Positions 50,016 through 59,124 of a stretch of 64,000 bases of DNA are shown here, piece by piece. The notes beneath the pieces were generated by a model that was given only the letters and a program-made list of their open reading frames with translations, had not been told where the DNA came from and did no database searches. The stretch spans positions 127,001-191,000 of the forward strand of contig NZ_CP032345.1 in assembly GCF_005222205.1 (NCBI RefSeq), in the 5' to 3' direction. This DNA is from Azospirillum brasilense (GTDB taxonomy: Bacteria; Pseudomonadota; Alphaproteobacteria; Azospirillales; Azospirillaceae). Every line of letters starts with the position of its first letter. Position 1 is the stretch's first letter. The translations under genes and the position numbers were made by a program.

Positions 50016-50243
50016 ATGCCAGCACCGATGGTCGCCGATGAAGTCCGCCAGGCGTGCCGCATCCACGCGCGCCTTTTAGACGCCTTCATCTCCTTGACGG
50101 AACAGGAGCTGGCGCAGCTCGCCCCTGGCTTCGCCGAGGAAAGCCTCATGGAATCGCTGGAGAAGATGCGCGCCGCCCGCAAGAACTACGGCGCCCTGGG
50201 CGGTGTCGTCGCCCTGGAGGTGGTGGCCTCAAACGCCGCCTGA
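50016..50243 (+). CDS. Small hypothetical protein
   Basis: 75-aa acidic, Ala/Glu/Leu-rich helical protein (MPAPMVADEVRQACRIHARL...ESLEKMRAARKNYGALGG). There is no membrane segment or cysteine pair; one Cys. GGGAG lies six bases upstream of ATG 50016, and third positions are mostly G or C, so it is probably coding. No family is recognised; a small regulator or an anti-sigma-like helix bundle cannot be excluded. Confidence 0.6.
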   Translation: MPAPMVADEVRQACRIHARLLDAFISLTEQELAQLAPGFAEESLMESLEKMRAARKNYGALGGVVALEVVASNAA

Positions 50244-50292
50244 CCAAAGGCGTTGCGTTCGGGTCGGCCTTCCGTTCGGGAACAGGGGACCG

Positions 50293-51294
50293 CTAGTCCT
50301 GCGGCGTGTCCCCGTTGCCCGCACCACCGGACTGCCGACGCTGCACCTCGCGCCATTTGGCGACGTTCCGATTGTGGTCCGGCAAGGTCTTCGCAAAGAC
50401 ATGCCCGCCGGTCCCATCGGCGACGAAATACAGGAAGTCGTGCTTTTCCGGATGCAAAGCCGCCTGGATGGACGCCCGCCCCGGGTTGGCGATCGGCCCC
50501 GGCGGAAGCCCTGCCGCGACGTAGGTGTTGTAAGGCGACTCGAACTTCCAGTCGTTGCGGGTCAAGGCCCGCCCCAACTCCCCGCTGCCGTCGGTCAGCG
50601 CGTAGATCACCGTCGGGTCCGACTGGAGCTTCATGCCAGTCTCCAGGCGGTTGACGAAGACGCCCGCCACCTTGGCGCGCTCCGCCGCGACGCCGGTCTC
50701 CTTCTCCACGATGGACGCCATGGTCAGCGCCTGCTGCGGAGTCTCGTAGGGCAGGTCCGGGCCACGGTTCTTCCAGGCGTCGTTCAGCGCCTGGGTCATG
50801 GCGTGCTGCATCCGCTCGACCAGGGCCGAGCGCGAGTCGCCGTAGGAATAGTGATAGGTTTCAGGGAGCACGGTGCCGTTCTTCGGAACCGTCTTCACCT
50901 CGCCGCTCAGCGCCGGCTCGGCGTCGAGCAGGGCAACCACCTGGGCGGAGGTCAGTCCCTCCGGCACCGTGAAGCGGCGGACCACGGTCTTGCCCTGACG
51001 CAGCATCTCCAGCACGCCGTCGACGCTGATTCCGGCCGGGAACGCGTACTCGCCGGCTTTCAGCGGCCCCTGGAGCTTGGCGGCGAACAGGAAAAGGATC
51101 GGGGACTCGACGACCCCCGCGTCTTCCAAGGTCAGCGCGATCGCTTCCAGCCCGCTCCCGCGCGGAATGACGACCGTCTCGGCGTGCTCGAGCGGTCCGG
51201 GGGCCATCACGCGGAGGGCACCCCAGAACACCAACCCGCTGCCCGCGGTGAGGACGGTCAACGCCCCCGCCGCGATTCGGAGGCCCCAACCCAT
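50293..51294 (-). CDS. mltG: Endolytic transglycosylase MltG (YceG-like)
   Basis: 333-aa protein with one N-terminal membrane helix (LRIAAGALTVLTAGSGLVFW). The YceG fold has VIPRGSGLEAIALTLEDAGV, the catalytic Glu in ASIVEKETGVAAERAKVAGV and the conserved FVNRLETGMKLQSDPTVIYA, then TYVAAGLPPGPIANPGRASI. It ends peptidoglycan strands during synthesis. In many alphaproteobacteria mltG follows fabF, as here (26 nt). Confidence 0.95.
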   Translation of the reverse strand: MGWGLRIAAGALTVLTAGSGLVFWGALRVMAPGPLEHAETVVIPRGSGLEAIALTLEDAGVVESPILFLFAAKLQGPLKAGEYAFPAGISVDGVLEMLRQGKTVVRRFTVPEGLTSAQVVALLDAEPALSGEVKTVPKNGTVLPETYHYSYGDSRSALVERMQHAMTQALNDAWKNRGPDLPYETPQQALTMASIVEKETGVAAERAKVAGVFVNRLETGMKLQSDPTVIYALTDGSGELGRALTRNDWKFESPYNTYVAAGLPPGPIANPGRASIQAALHPEKHDFLYFVADGTGGHVFAKTLPDHNRNVAKWREVQRRQSGGAGNGDTPQD

Positions 51295-51320
51295 CGGCGG
51301 TCTCCGCGATGCGTCGCCGC

Positions 51321-52583
51321 TCAGGCGAATTCCTTGAAGACCAGGGAGGCGTTGGTGCCGCCGAAGCCGAAGGAGTTCGACAGCGCGGCCCGCACGCGGC
51401 GCTCCTGCGCAACCTTCGGAACGAGGTTGACGCCGAGGCAGCTCTCCGACGGGTTCTCAAGGTTCAGCGTCGGCGGAACCAGGCTGTGGTTGATCGCCTT
51501 GATCGAGTAGATCGCCTCGACCGCGCCGGCGGCCCCCAGCAGATGGCCGATGGCCGACTTGGTGGAGGACATGGCGAGCTTGTCCATCGCCCCACCGAAC
51601 AGACGCTTCACCGCGCCCAACTCGATCTCGTCGCCCAGCGGCGTCGAGGTGCCGTGCGCGTTGACGTAGTCGATGTCCGACGGCTCCATCCCGGCCCGCT
51701 TTAGCGCGTTGCGCATGGCGCGGAACCCGCCGTTGCCATCTTCCGCCGGGGCGGAGATGTGGTAGGCGTCGCCGGACATGCCGTAGCCGACCACTTCGGC
51801 GTAGATGTGGGCGCCGCGCTTCTTGGCGTGCTCCAGCTCCTCGAGGACGACGACACCGGCGCCCTCGCCGATCACGAAGCCGTCACGGTCCTTGTCGTAG
51901 GGACGCGACGCCTTTTCCGGCGTGTCGTTGAAATTCGTGGACAGGGCGCGCATGGCGGCGAAACCGCCGACGCCCAGGCGGCTGACCGCCGCTTCCGTGC
52001 CGCCGGCGACCATCACGTCCGCGTCACCCAGCATGATCAGGCGCGAGGCGTCGCCGATGGCGTGCGCGCCGGTCGAGCAGGCCGTGACCACCGCGTGGTT
52101 CGGACCCTTGAAGCCGTGCTGGATGGAGATGTGACCGGACGCCAGATTGATGAGGCAGGCCGGAATGAAGAAGGGGGAGATGCGGCGCGGGCCCTTTTCG
52201 GCCAGGGTGACCGCACCATCGGCGATGCCCGGCAGGCCGCCGATGCCCGAGCCCACCATGACGCCGGTGAGTTCGCGCTCTTCCTCGGTCTGGGGAACCC
52301 AGCCGGAATCCTTGATCGCTTCGTGGGCGGCGGCGATGGCGAAGATGATGAAATCATCCATCTTCCGCTGGTCCTTCGGCGGAACGAAGGCATCGGGGTT
52401 GAACAACCCCTCACCATCCCCGCGCGGAACCTGCCCGGCAACTTTCGAGGCCAGATCGGAGGCGTCAAAACCCGTGATGGCGCGGATGCCCGATTGGCTG
52501 GCGGTCAGACGCTCCCAGTTGAGCTTGTGGCCGACACCGAGCGGCGTGACCAGACCAAGGCCGGTAACGACGACACGTCTCAT
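51321..52583 (-). CDS. fabF: Beta-ketoacyl-ACP synthase II
   Basis: 420-aa thiolase-fold condensing enzyme of fatty-acid elongation, a homodimer in the cytoplasm. The Cys-His-His triad is in VVTACSTGAHAIGDASRL, NAHGTSTPLGD and STKSAIGHLLGAAGAVEA. The N-terminal RRVVVTGLGLVTPLG and C-terminal SNSFGFGGTNASLVFKEF are standard FabF. It follows acpP by 86 nt. Confidence 0.97.
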   Translation of the reverse strand: MRRVVVTGLGLVTPLGVGHKLNWERLTASQSGIRAITGFDASDLASKVAGQVPRGDGEGLFNPDAFVPPKDQRKMDDFIIFAIAAAHEAIKDSGWVPQTEEERELTGVMVGSGIGGLPGIADGAVTLAEKGPRRISPFFIPACLINLASGHISIQHGFKGPNHAVVTACSTGAHAIGDASRLIMLGDADVMVAGGTEAAVSRLGVGGFAAMRALSTNFNDTPEKASRPYDKDRDGFVIGEGAGVVVLEELEHAKKRGAHIYAEVVGYGMSGDAYHISAPAEDGNGGFRAMRNALKRAGMEPSDIDYVNAHGTSTPLGDEIELGAVKRLFGGAMDKLAMSSTKSAIGHLLGAAGAVEAIYSIKAINHSLVPPTLNLENPSESCLGVNLVPKVAQERRVRAALSNSFGFGGTNASLVFKEFA

Positions 52584-52669
52584 GGGGTATTCCTTGACCT
52601 TTCCTCGGAAAACTCAGCGACGGCCAGGCCACTTTGAAAAGCTGCCTGGCCTTCTTGCGCCACGCCTGA

Positions 52670-52909
52670 TCAGGCGGCGGCGTTCGCCTTGATGAAGTCG
52701 ATGGCGTCCTTCACCGTCAGAATCTTCTCGGCGGCGTCGTCCGGAATCTCGCAGCCGAACTCTTCCTCGAAAGCCATAACCAGCTCGACCGTGTCGAGGC
52801 TGTCGGCGCCGAGATCGTCGATGAAGGAGGCGTTCTCCGTCACCTTCGACTCCTCGACCCCGAGGTGGTCCACAACGATCTTCTTAACGCGCTCGGCGAC
52901 ATCGCTCAT
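52670..52909 (-). CDS. acpP: Acyl carrier protein
   Basis: 79-aa acidic helix bundle carrying the growing fatty acyl chain. The phosphopantetheine attachment serine is in [20 protein letters not shown]; the flanking [14 protein letters not shown] and [19 protein letters not shown] are canonical. ATG at 52909 gives MSDVAERV. Poised between fabG and fabF as in many bacteria; its high expression is expected. Confidence 0.97.
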   Translation of the reverse strand: MSDVAERVKKIVVDHLGVEESKVTENASFIDDLGADSLDTVELVMAFEEEFGCEIPDDAAEKILTVKDAIDFIKANAAA

Positions 52910-53078
52910 TTTTTTAGACCTTCCAATCCTTGAGACCGCTCGGGCGAATTCGGCCGGCTCAACACGCGGCTGCGTGCCTTCCTGCCACAAAAAGCCCCGT
53001 CCGATAACACATTTTTACAGCCTTGACCAGCGCCCGCGGGAGCCGGTCCGAACCTGTGGTTCAGGCAGCGAATCCGCC

Positions 53079-53816
53079 TCAGATCATGGCCATGCCGCCG
53101 TTGATGTGCAGCGTCTGGCCGGTGACATAGGCGGCCTCATCGCTCGCCAGGTACACGACTCCGGCGGCGATTTCCCCCGGCTCGCCCATGCGGCCGGAAG
53201 GAATGGCGGTGAGCAGCTTGTCCTTCTGCTCGGAATTCAGGGCGTCGGTCATCGCCGTGGTGATGAAACCCGGCGCGACGCAGTTCACGGTGATGCCGCG
53301 CGACGCGACCTCCGCCGCCAGCGACTTCGACATGCCGATCATGCCGGCCTTGGAGGCGGCGTAGTTGGCCTGCCCGGGGTTGCCGGTGACGCCGACGATC
53401 GAGGTGATGCCGATGATGCGGCCCCAGCGGCGCTTCATCATGCCGCGCAGCACGGCGCGCGACAGGCGGAAGGCAGCGGTCAGGTTGACGTCCAGCACCG
53501 ACTGCCAGTCGTCGTCCTTCATGCGCATGGCGAGCTGGTCGCGGGTCAGGCCGGCGTTGTTCACCAGGATGTCGATCTGGCCGAGGGCGGCCTCCGCGTC
53601 CTTGGCGAGCTGCTCGGTTCCAGCGGCGTCGGCGAGGTTGCCGGGCACCACCAGGGCACGCTCGCCCAGTTCGGCGGCGAGCGCCTCCAGCGGGGCGACG
53701 CGGGTGCCGGACAGGGCGACGGTGGCGCCCTGCGCGTGCAGCGCGCGGGCGATCTGCGCCCCGATGCCACCCGAGGCGCCGGTGACCAGCGCCTTCTTTC
53801 CGGTCAGGTCGAACAT
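53079..53816 (-). CDS. fabG: 3-oxoacyl-ACP reductase
   Basis: 245-aa NADPH-dependent short-chain dehydrogenase. The cofactor loop is KKALVTGASGGIGAQIARAL; NNAGLTRDQL and the catalytic Ser-Tyr-Lys set in GIIGITSIVGVTGNPGQANYAASKAG are complete (Ser in ITSIVG, Tyr-x-x-x-Lys in YAASK). ATG at 53816 lies 8 nt after the fabD stop. Paired with fabD in the cluster. Confidence 0.96.
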   Translation of the reverse strand: MFDLTGKKALVTGASGGIGAQIARALHAQGATVALSGTRVAPLEALAAELGERALVVPGNLADAAGTEQLAKDAEAALGQIDILVNNAGLTRDQLAMRMKDDDWQSVLDVNLTAAFRLSRAVLRGMMKRRWGRIIGITSIVGVTGNPGQANYAASKAGMIGMSKSLAAEVASRGITVNCVAPGFITTAMTDALNSEQKDKLLTAIPSGRMGEPGEIAAGVVYLASDEAAYVTGQTLHINGGMAMI

Positions 53817-53824
53817 GGAATGCC

Positions 53825-54781
53825 TCACAGGGTCTTCAGGAACGATTCGACGTCCGCCGGCCCCTGGACGGAGGTTCCGGCCAACTCCTTGTCGATGCGC
53901 TTGGCGAGACCCGACAGCACCTTGCCGGAGCCCAGCTCGATCAGCGTGTCGACGCCCTGCTCCTTCATATAGAGCACGCTCTCGCGCCAGCGAACCATGC
54001 CGGTCACCTGTTCCACCAGAAGGCGGCGGATCTGGTTGGGATCCGACACGGCCGACGCGGTCACGTTGGCGACCACCGGGACCGCCGGCGCGTTGATCGT
54101 CACGTTGGCCAGGGCCTCGGCCATGGCGTCGGCGGCGGGCTGCATCAGCGGGCAGTGGAAGGGCGCGCTGACCGGCAGGCGCACGGTGCGCTTGAGCCCG
54201 CGCTCCGCCGCGATCACGATGGCGCGGTCGATGGCCTCGGCGTGGCCGGAGATCACCACCTGCCCCGACGAATTGTCGTTGGCGACGGTGCAAACCTCGG
54301 TCTGGCCCGCGGGGGTCTTGGCGGCGTCGGCGGCGATGGCCTGGGCCTGCTCCAGCTCGGCGCCCAGCAGGGCGGCCATGGCGCCCTGCCCGACCGGCAC
54401 GGCCTTCTGCATGGCCTGGCCACGCAGCTTCAGCAGGCGCGCGGTGTCGGCCAGCGTGAAGGCGCCGGCGGCGCACAGGGCCGAATACTCGCCAAGCGAA
54501 TGGCCGGCGACGAAGGCCGCATGCTTGCCCAAATCGAGCCCGCCCTGGTCCTTCAGCACCCGCATAACCGCGACGCTGACGGCCATCAGGGCCGGCTGGG
54601 CGTTCTCGGTCAGCGTCAGGTCGGCCTCGGGGCCTTCGAACATCAGGCGGGACAGGCGCTGGTTCAGCGCGTCGTCGACCTCTTCAAAGGTGAGCCGCGC
54701 GACCTCGAACGCCTCGGCCAGCTCACGGCCCATGCCGACGGCTTGGCTGCCCTGGCCCGGAAAGACGAACGCCCTGGTCAT
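53825..54781 (-). CDS. fabD: Malonyl-CoA:ACP transacylase
   Basis: 318-aa enzyme that loads malonyl groups on ACP. The nucleophile motif is GHSLGEYSALCAAG, with TRAFVFPGQGSQAVGMGREL at the N-terminus and the catalytic His in VSAPFHCPLMQPAA. It is the first gene of the fabD-fabG-acpP-fabF-mltG series. A sigma-70-like promoter (TTGACT with 16 nt to TATGAC) lies upstream at 54845-54872 on the minus strand. Confidence 0.97.
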   Translation of the reverse strand: MTRAFVFPGQGSQAVGMGRELAEAFEVARLTFEEVDDALNQRLSRLMFEGPEADLTLTENAQPALMAVSVAVMRVLKDQGGLDLGKHAAFVAGHSLGEYSALCAAGAFTLADTARLLKLRGQAMQKAVPVGQGAMAALLGAELEQAQAIAADAAKTPAGQTEVCTVANDNSSGQVVISGHAEAIDRAIVIAAERGLKRTVRLPVSAPFHCPLMQPAADAMAEALANVTINAPAVPVVANVTASAVSDPNQIRRLLVEQVTGMVRWRESVLYMKEQGVDTLIELGSGKVLSGLAKRIDKELAGTSVQGPADVESFLKTL

Positions 54782-54844
54782 GCTGTCTGGGAACCCTAGT
54801 AAAAAGGCGTGCCACCCGCGGCACCGCCGTTGAATTCGGCGACA

Positions 54845-54872
54845 GTCATACCCGGCCTTTCGGGCAAGTCAA
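54845..54872 (-). promoter_or_regulatory. Sigma-70-like promoter for the fabD cluster
   Basis: Reading the minus strand, TTGACT (complement of 54867-54872) is followed after 16 nt by TATGAC (complement of 54845-54850), close to TTGACA-N17-TATAAT. It is about 65 nt before the fabD start. Confidence 0.6.
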
Positions 54873-55174
54873 GCGATGCTCAACGTTGATGGGCTGGAAT
54901 TGGTGCCTTTCTGTTGCTTTTCCGGCATTTTTTCATTGCTGCGATGCAAAGGCGAACGGAGAAAAGGGCTATTCCAAGGCACGCCGAAGGCCCCGATGCC
55001 GGAATCGTCGGCCGGCTCGTGTTTCCGCTTGTCGGGATAGGGCTTTTGTGCATACTGCGCCGCTTCATAACTCCTTGCCGGTGGCCCGCGTGCCGTCGGC
55101 TAGGCCCGGGCGGCTGATCCTGTCCATAGGGGATGGGGCGCAGCGCCGGACCATGAACAGCCATGGGGAGTACA
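54873..55174. other. Intergenic region before rpsF
   Basis: About 300 bases without a convincing gene. TTGTCG (55029-55034) and CATACT (55051-55056) with 16 nt between them form a weak promoter for rpsF, leaving a leader of about 110 nt. Its structure is not recognisable by eye as a known ribosomal-protein leader. Confidence 0.4.
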
Positions 55175-55612
55175 ATGGCTCTTTACGAGTGCGTGCTGAT
55201 CGCGCGCCAGGACATCTCGGCCGCCCAGGCCGAGCAGCTCGGCGAGCAGTTCGCCCAGATCATTCGCGACAACGGCGGCCAGGTCGCCAAGACCGAATAC
55301 TGGGGTCTGAAGACGCTCACCTACAAGATCAAGAAGAACCGCAAGGGTCACTACACCCTGTTCAACCTTGACGCCCCCGCCGCCGCCGTCCTCGAGATGG
55401 AGCGCAACATGGGCATCAACGAGGACGTGCTGCGCTTCATGACCGTCCGCGTCGATGCGCTGGACGCCAACCCGTCGGTGATGATGCAGAGCCGCGGCGA
55501 GCGTGGTGACCGCGGCGATCGCGGCGACCGCGGCCCGCGCCGCTTCGAGGATCGTGGCCCGCGCCCGCCGCGCCGCCAGGAGCCCACCGTTGCCGAAGGG
55601 GAGAACGCCTAA
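55175..55612 (+). CDS. rpsF: Ribosomal protein S6
   Basis: 145-aa 30S protein, partner of S18. [20 protein letters not shown] and [20 protein letters not shown] are the standard S6 core; it ends with a long low-complexity tail in which RGDRGD is repeated ([20 protein letters not shown]), rich in Arg, Gly and Asp. GGGGAG is five bases before ATG. rpsR follows directly (TAAATG). Confidence 0.97.
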   Translation: MALYECVLIARQDISAAQAEQLGEQFAQIIRDNGGQVAKTEYWGLKTLTYKIKKNRKGHYTLFNLDAPAAAVLEMERNMGINEDVLRFMTVRVDALDANPSVMMQSRGERGDRGDRGDRGPRRFEDRGPRPPRRQEPTVAEGENA

Positions 55613-55885
55613 ATGTCCGACAAGCAGACCTCGGGCGCTCCGGCCCGCACCGGTGGCGGTCCCCGCCGTCCGTTCTTCCGCCGCCGCAAGACCTGCCCGT
55701 TCTCGGGCGCGAACGCCCCGGCGATCGACTACAAGGACGTCAAGCTCCTGTCCCGCTTCATCTCCGAGCGTGGCAAGATCGTGCCGAGCCGCATCACCGC
55801 GGTTTCCGCGAAGAAGCAGCGCGAACTCGCCCGCGCCATCAAGCGCGCCCGTTTCCTGGCCCTGCTTCCCTACGTGGTGAAGTAA
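55613..55885 (+). CDS. rpsR: Ribosomal protein S18
   Basis: 90-aa 30S protein. The N-terminal basic stretch ([20 protein letters not shown]) and the core [40 protein letters not shown] are canonical S18. Follows rpsF in the usual order. Confidence 0.98.
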   Translation: MSDKQTSGAPARTGGGPRRPFFRRRKTCPFSGANAPAIDYKDVKLLSRFISERGKIVPSRITAVSAKKQRELARAIKRARFLALLPYVVK

Positions 55886-55918
55886 GGATCAAAACGGACA
55901 ACAGGCAAAGGTAATCCC

Positions 55919-56875
55919 ATGGCCTCGCCCCTGGCCGCCCCTCTGGCGGCTGCCATCGGTGTCGGCGTGGTCAGCGCTTTCTTCTATCTCGCCGTCCTGT
56001 TCGGCGGGTTCGGGGCGCTGATCCTGGGCTATCTGGCGCCGCTGCCGCTGTTCCTCGCGGGACTGTGGCTCGGCTCCACCGCCTCCCTACTCGCCGGTGC
56101 GGCGGGGACGGTGGCGGTCCTGGCGGTGTCGTCCAGCGTCCTGGTGTCTCTCGCCTATCTGGTGACCGCGGCTGTCCCGGTCATCCTGGTGGTGCGGCAG
56201 GCGCTGCTGGCGCGGGCGGCTCCCGACGGGGGTGTGGAATGGTATCCTCCGGGCCGGCTCCTGATGGCGCTGACCGGAATGGGACTGGCGGGCCTTCTGG
56301 GCGCCGCGGTTCTGACGCTCGATCAGCCCGGCGGGCTGGAGGGCGCGGTGCGGGAAACGCTGGGCCGCATGGCGGACCAGATGTTCTCCGCGCAGGGCCA
56401 TCAGGCCCCGGACCCGCAGGACATCTGGATGGCCGAGGTGTTGCCGGGCTTCGCGGTGATCTCATGGCTCGTCATGACGATCGTCAACGGAGCCCTGGCG
56501 CAGGGCGTGCTGATGCGGTTCGGCCGCAACAAGCGCCCCGCCATGCGGCTGGACGACCTGGAACTGCCCCGGTGGCTCGCCACCGCGTTCCTGCTGGCCA
56601 TGGTGACGGCCTCGCTGGCGTCGGACCCGGTCGGGTTCCTCGCGGTCAACGCCGCGCTGATCCTGGCCTTGCCATTCGCCTTTGCCGGGCTTTCGGTGGT
56701 GCATGTGTTCGCCCGAAGCCGGTCGGCCAAGCTGCCGATCCTCATCGGGTTCTACATGTTCCTGTTTCTTTTCGGTTGGCCGATCGTGCTGATGGTCGGT
56801 CTTGGCATGATCGAGCAATGGATTGGGCTGCGTCGCCGTCTCCGGCCCGCCGGCCCCGATCAGGAGGACGAGTGA
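55919..56875 (+). CDS. DUF2232 membrane protein
   Basis: 318-aa polytopic membrane protein of about eight helices. It opens with a Gly/Ala-rich helix pair; a mid-region amphipathic stretch ([20 protein letters not shown]) is followed by [20 protein letters not shown], the DUF2232 hallmark, and helices to the end. The rpsR-DUF2232-rplI order is common in alphaproteobacteria. Function unknown; its stop overlaps the rplI start (TGATG). Confidence 0.88.
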   Translation: MASPLAAPLAAAIGVGVVSAFFYLAVLFGGFGALILGYLAPLPLFLAGLWLGSTASLLAGAAGTVAVLAVSSSVLVSLAYLVTAAVPVILVVRQALLARAAPDGGVEWYPPGRLLMALTGMGLAGLLGAAVLTLDQPGGLEGAVRETLGRMADQMFSAQGHQAPDPQDIWMAEVLPGFAVISWLVMTIVNGALAQGVLMRFGRNKRPAMRLDDLELPRWLATAFLLAMVTASLASDPVGFLAVNAALILALPFAFAGLSVVHVFARSRSAKLPILIGFYMFLFLFGWPIVLMVGLGMIEQWIGLRRRLRPAGPDQEDE

Positions 56876-57441
56876 TGGAAGTTATTCTGCTGGAGCGGGT
56901 CGAGAAGCTCGGCCAGATGGGCCAGGTCGTGAAGGTGCGTCCCGGCTTCGCCCGCAACTATCTGCTGCCGCAGAAGAAGGCCATGCGCGCCACCAAGGCG
57001 AACATGGCGTTCTTCGAGAAGCAGAAGGCCCACCTGGAGGCCGTCAACCTGGAGCGCCGCAAGGACGCCGAGCAGGTTGCCGCCAAGATGAACGACGTGA
57101 CGGTCGTCGTGATCCGTCAGGCCGGCGAGACCGGCGTGCTGTACGGTTCGGTGACGCCGCGCGACGTCGCGGACGCCCTTGACGCCGCCGGCTACAAGGT
57201 CGACCGCAAGCAGGTGTCGATCGAGACCCCGATCAAGACGCTGGGCCTGTTCAAGCTGCGCGTCGTCCTGCACCCCGAGGTGAGCGTCTCCGTCACGGTG
57301 AACGTCGCCCGCTCGCAGGAAGAGGCCGAGCTGCAGCTGTCCCGTGGTGGCATGGTCACCGCGGCCGACCTGCGCGACGACGAGGACGAGATCGAGGAGG
57401 CCCCCGAGGCCGCCGAGGCCGAGGTTTCCGAGGAGGGCTGA
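56875..57441 (+). CDS. rplI: Ribosomal protein L9
   Basis: 188-aa 50S protein with the two-domain L9 shape: N-domain [20 protein letters not shown] and [20 protein letters not shown], a long connecting helix, then C-domain [20 protein letters not shown] and [20 protein letters not shown]. It has an acidic Glu/Ala tail. ATG at 56875 overlaps the DUF2232 stop. Confidence 0.98.
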   Translation: MEVILLERVEKLGQMGQVVKVRPGFARNYLLPQKKAMRATKANMAFFEKQKAHLEAVNLERRKDAEQVAAKMNDVTVVVIRQAGETGVLYGSVTPRDVADALDAAGYKVDRKQVSIETPIKTLGLFKLRVVLHPEVSVSVTVNVARSQEEAELQLSRGGMVTAADLRDDEDEIEEAPEAAEAEVSEEG

Positions 57442-57477
57442 CCGCCCGCTCAACGAGACCAGTCCGCTCGTCCGGAA

Positions 57478-57517
57478 GCCGCCCGCCCCCGAAAGGGGCG
57501 AGGCGGCTTTTCCGCTT
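57478..57517 (+). terminator. Intrinsic terminator after rplI
   Basis: Stem GCCGCC-c-GCCCC (57478-57489) with GGGGC-ga-GGCGGC (57495-57507) and a T-rich tail (TTTTCCGCTTTT). It ends the rpsF-rpsR-DUF2232-rplI transcript. Confidence 0.8.
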
Positions 57518-57688
57518 TTGGCGCCCCCAGTCATCCGCCCTCCCCCATCCGGATGCGCCGGACGCCCCGCCCCCTGCCTCGTCCGGCGGGTTGCCTCTCC
57601 CCGCTCCGAACTCCGACTCTCGTTCCTGGTGATTCGCTCGCGGCGAACGTCCAGACCGAGTCGTGTTCGACGGATGGGGAGATGCGCG

Positions 57689-58942
57689 ATGCTGCTTGCC
57701 GGCCTGCTCAGCCCGGCCCTGACCGCCGGCGCCCTGGACATCGTCGGCGCCGATGGGCGGAGGCACCGGGTGGGGGTCGGCATCCCGTCCCTCACCCTGC
57801 GTCTGCACGACAAGGCGCTGCACCGCGACCTCGTGATGAATCCGCGGCTGCGATTCGGGGAGGCCTACATGGACGGCCGCCTGACCATTGAAGGCGGCTC
57901 CGTCTATGATTTCCTGGCGCTGCTGAGCGCGGGGACGGACAATGTCCAGGGCGTTCTGGGCAACCTGAGGGAAGCCCTCTCCCCCGCGCTGCGGCTCATC
58001 CAGCAGAGCAATCCCTTGCGGCGGTCGCGGCGCAACGTGGCCCATCACTACGACCTGTCACGGTCCTTCTTCGAGCTGTTCCTCGACCGCGACCTGCAAT
58101 ATTCCTGCGCCTACTTCCCCACCCCGGACACCGGGCTGGACGAGGCCCAGGACGCCAAGAAGCGGCACATCGCGGCGAAGCTGCTGCTTCAGCCGGGCAT
58201 GCGCGTCCTGGACATCGGCTGCGGCTGGGGCGGCATGGCGCTCTATCTCGCCCGCATGACCGGCGCCCAGGTCACCGGAATCACCCTGTCCCGCGAACAG
58301 CTCGCGGTGGCGCGGGAGCGGGCGGCCCATGCCGGGCTGGCCGGTCAGGTCCGCTTCGAACTGCGCGACTACCGGCAAATGGAAGGGCGCTTCGACCGCA
58401 TCGTCTCGGTCGGCATGTTCGAGCATGTCGGCGCGCCCCATTACCCGGCCTTCTTCGCCAAACTGCGCGACCTGCTGGCCGAGGACGGGGTGGCGTTGCT
58501 TCACTCCATCGGCCGGTCGGACGGGCCGGGTTCCACCAACCCTTGGTTCCGCAAGTACATCTTTCCCGGCGGCTATTCGCCCGCCCTGTCGGAGGTGATC
58601 CCGGCGGTGGAGAAGGCCGGGCTGTGGAACACCGACATCGAGATCCTGCGCCTCCATTACGCCGAGACGCTGCGCCACTGGCGGGAGCGCTTCGCGGCCC
58701 GGCGGGAGGAGGCCCGCGCAATGTACGACGAGCGCTTCTGCAGGATGTGGGAATTCTATCTGGCGGGGGCCGAAATCAGCTTCCGCTACCAGGGGCACAT
58801 GGTTTTCCAGATGCAGCTGGCGCGCTCGCTGGGCGCCGTTCCGCTCGTCCGCGACTACATGCAGCGCACCGAAACGGCCTTGGCCGAGGCCGTGCCGCCG
58901 CCCTTGCGGACGGGGCGGAACGTCGGCGCGAACAACGTGTGA
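57689..58942 (+). CDS. cfa: Cyclopropane-fatty-acyl-phospholipid synthase
   Basis: 417-aa SAM-dependent enzyme that adds a methylene bridge to unsaturated acyl chains in the inner membrane. The N-terminal lipid-binding domain is followed by the SAM site LDIGCGWGGMALYLA (GCGWGG at about 177-182), the upstream YSCAYFPTPDTGLDEAQDAK typical of Cfa and the conserved WFRKYIFPGGYSPALSEVIP. Start ATG 57689 is seven bases after GGGGAG. The gene lies between rplI and dnaB, an accessory insertion in an otherwise replication/translation neighbourhood. Confidence 0.9.
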   Translation: MLLAGLLSPALTAGALDIVGADGRRHRVGVGIPSLTLRLHDKALHRDLVMNPRLRFGEAYMDGRLTIEGGSVYDFLALLSAGTDNVQGVLGNLREALSPALRLIQQSNPLRRSRRNVAHHYDLSRSFFELFLDRDLQYSCAYFPTPDTGLDEAQDAKKRHIAAKLLLQPGMRVLDIGCGWGGMALYLARMTGAQVTGITLSREQLAVARERAAHAGLAGQVRFELRDYRQMEGRFDRIVSVGMFEHVGAPHYPAFFAKLRDLLAEDGVALLHSIGRSDGPGSTNPWFRKYIFPGGYSPALSEVIPAVEKAGLWNTDIEILRLHYAETLRHWRERFAARREEARAMYDERFCRMWEFYLAGAEISFRYQGHMVFQMQLARSLGAVPLVRDYMQRTETALAEAVPPPLRTGRNVGANNV

Positions 58943-59124
58943 CCAGAGGTGCCCGCGCCGCATCGACCCACAGCTTTGGCGAGTCATGAAGACATTGATA
59001 CAATGCCCTGTTTCCGACTTACCCCCAGCTTTAACCGGCTGTGGGCAAAAGTTACTCACAGGAATGTGGGTAGATTTACCCCGATCGCACAGCTTTGCGC
59101 CCCGCCCTTTGCTAAAGTGCCGTC
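58943..59124. promoter_or_regulatory. Upstream region of dnaB with DnaA-box-like 9-mers
   Basis: The segment 59024-59085 contains TTACCCCCA, TGTGGGCAA, TTACTCACA and TGTGGGTAG, each one to two mismatches from the DnaA box TTATNCACA or its complement. This may mean DnaA control of dnaB or simply GC-biased noise. Confidence 0.3.
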
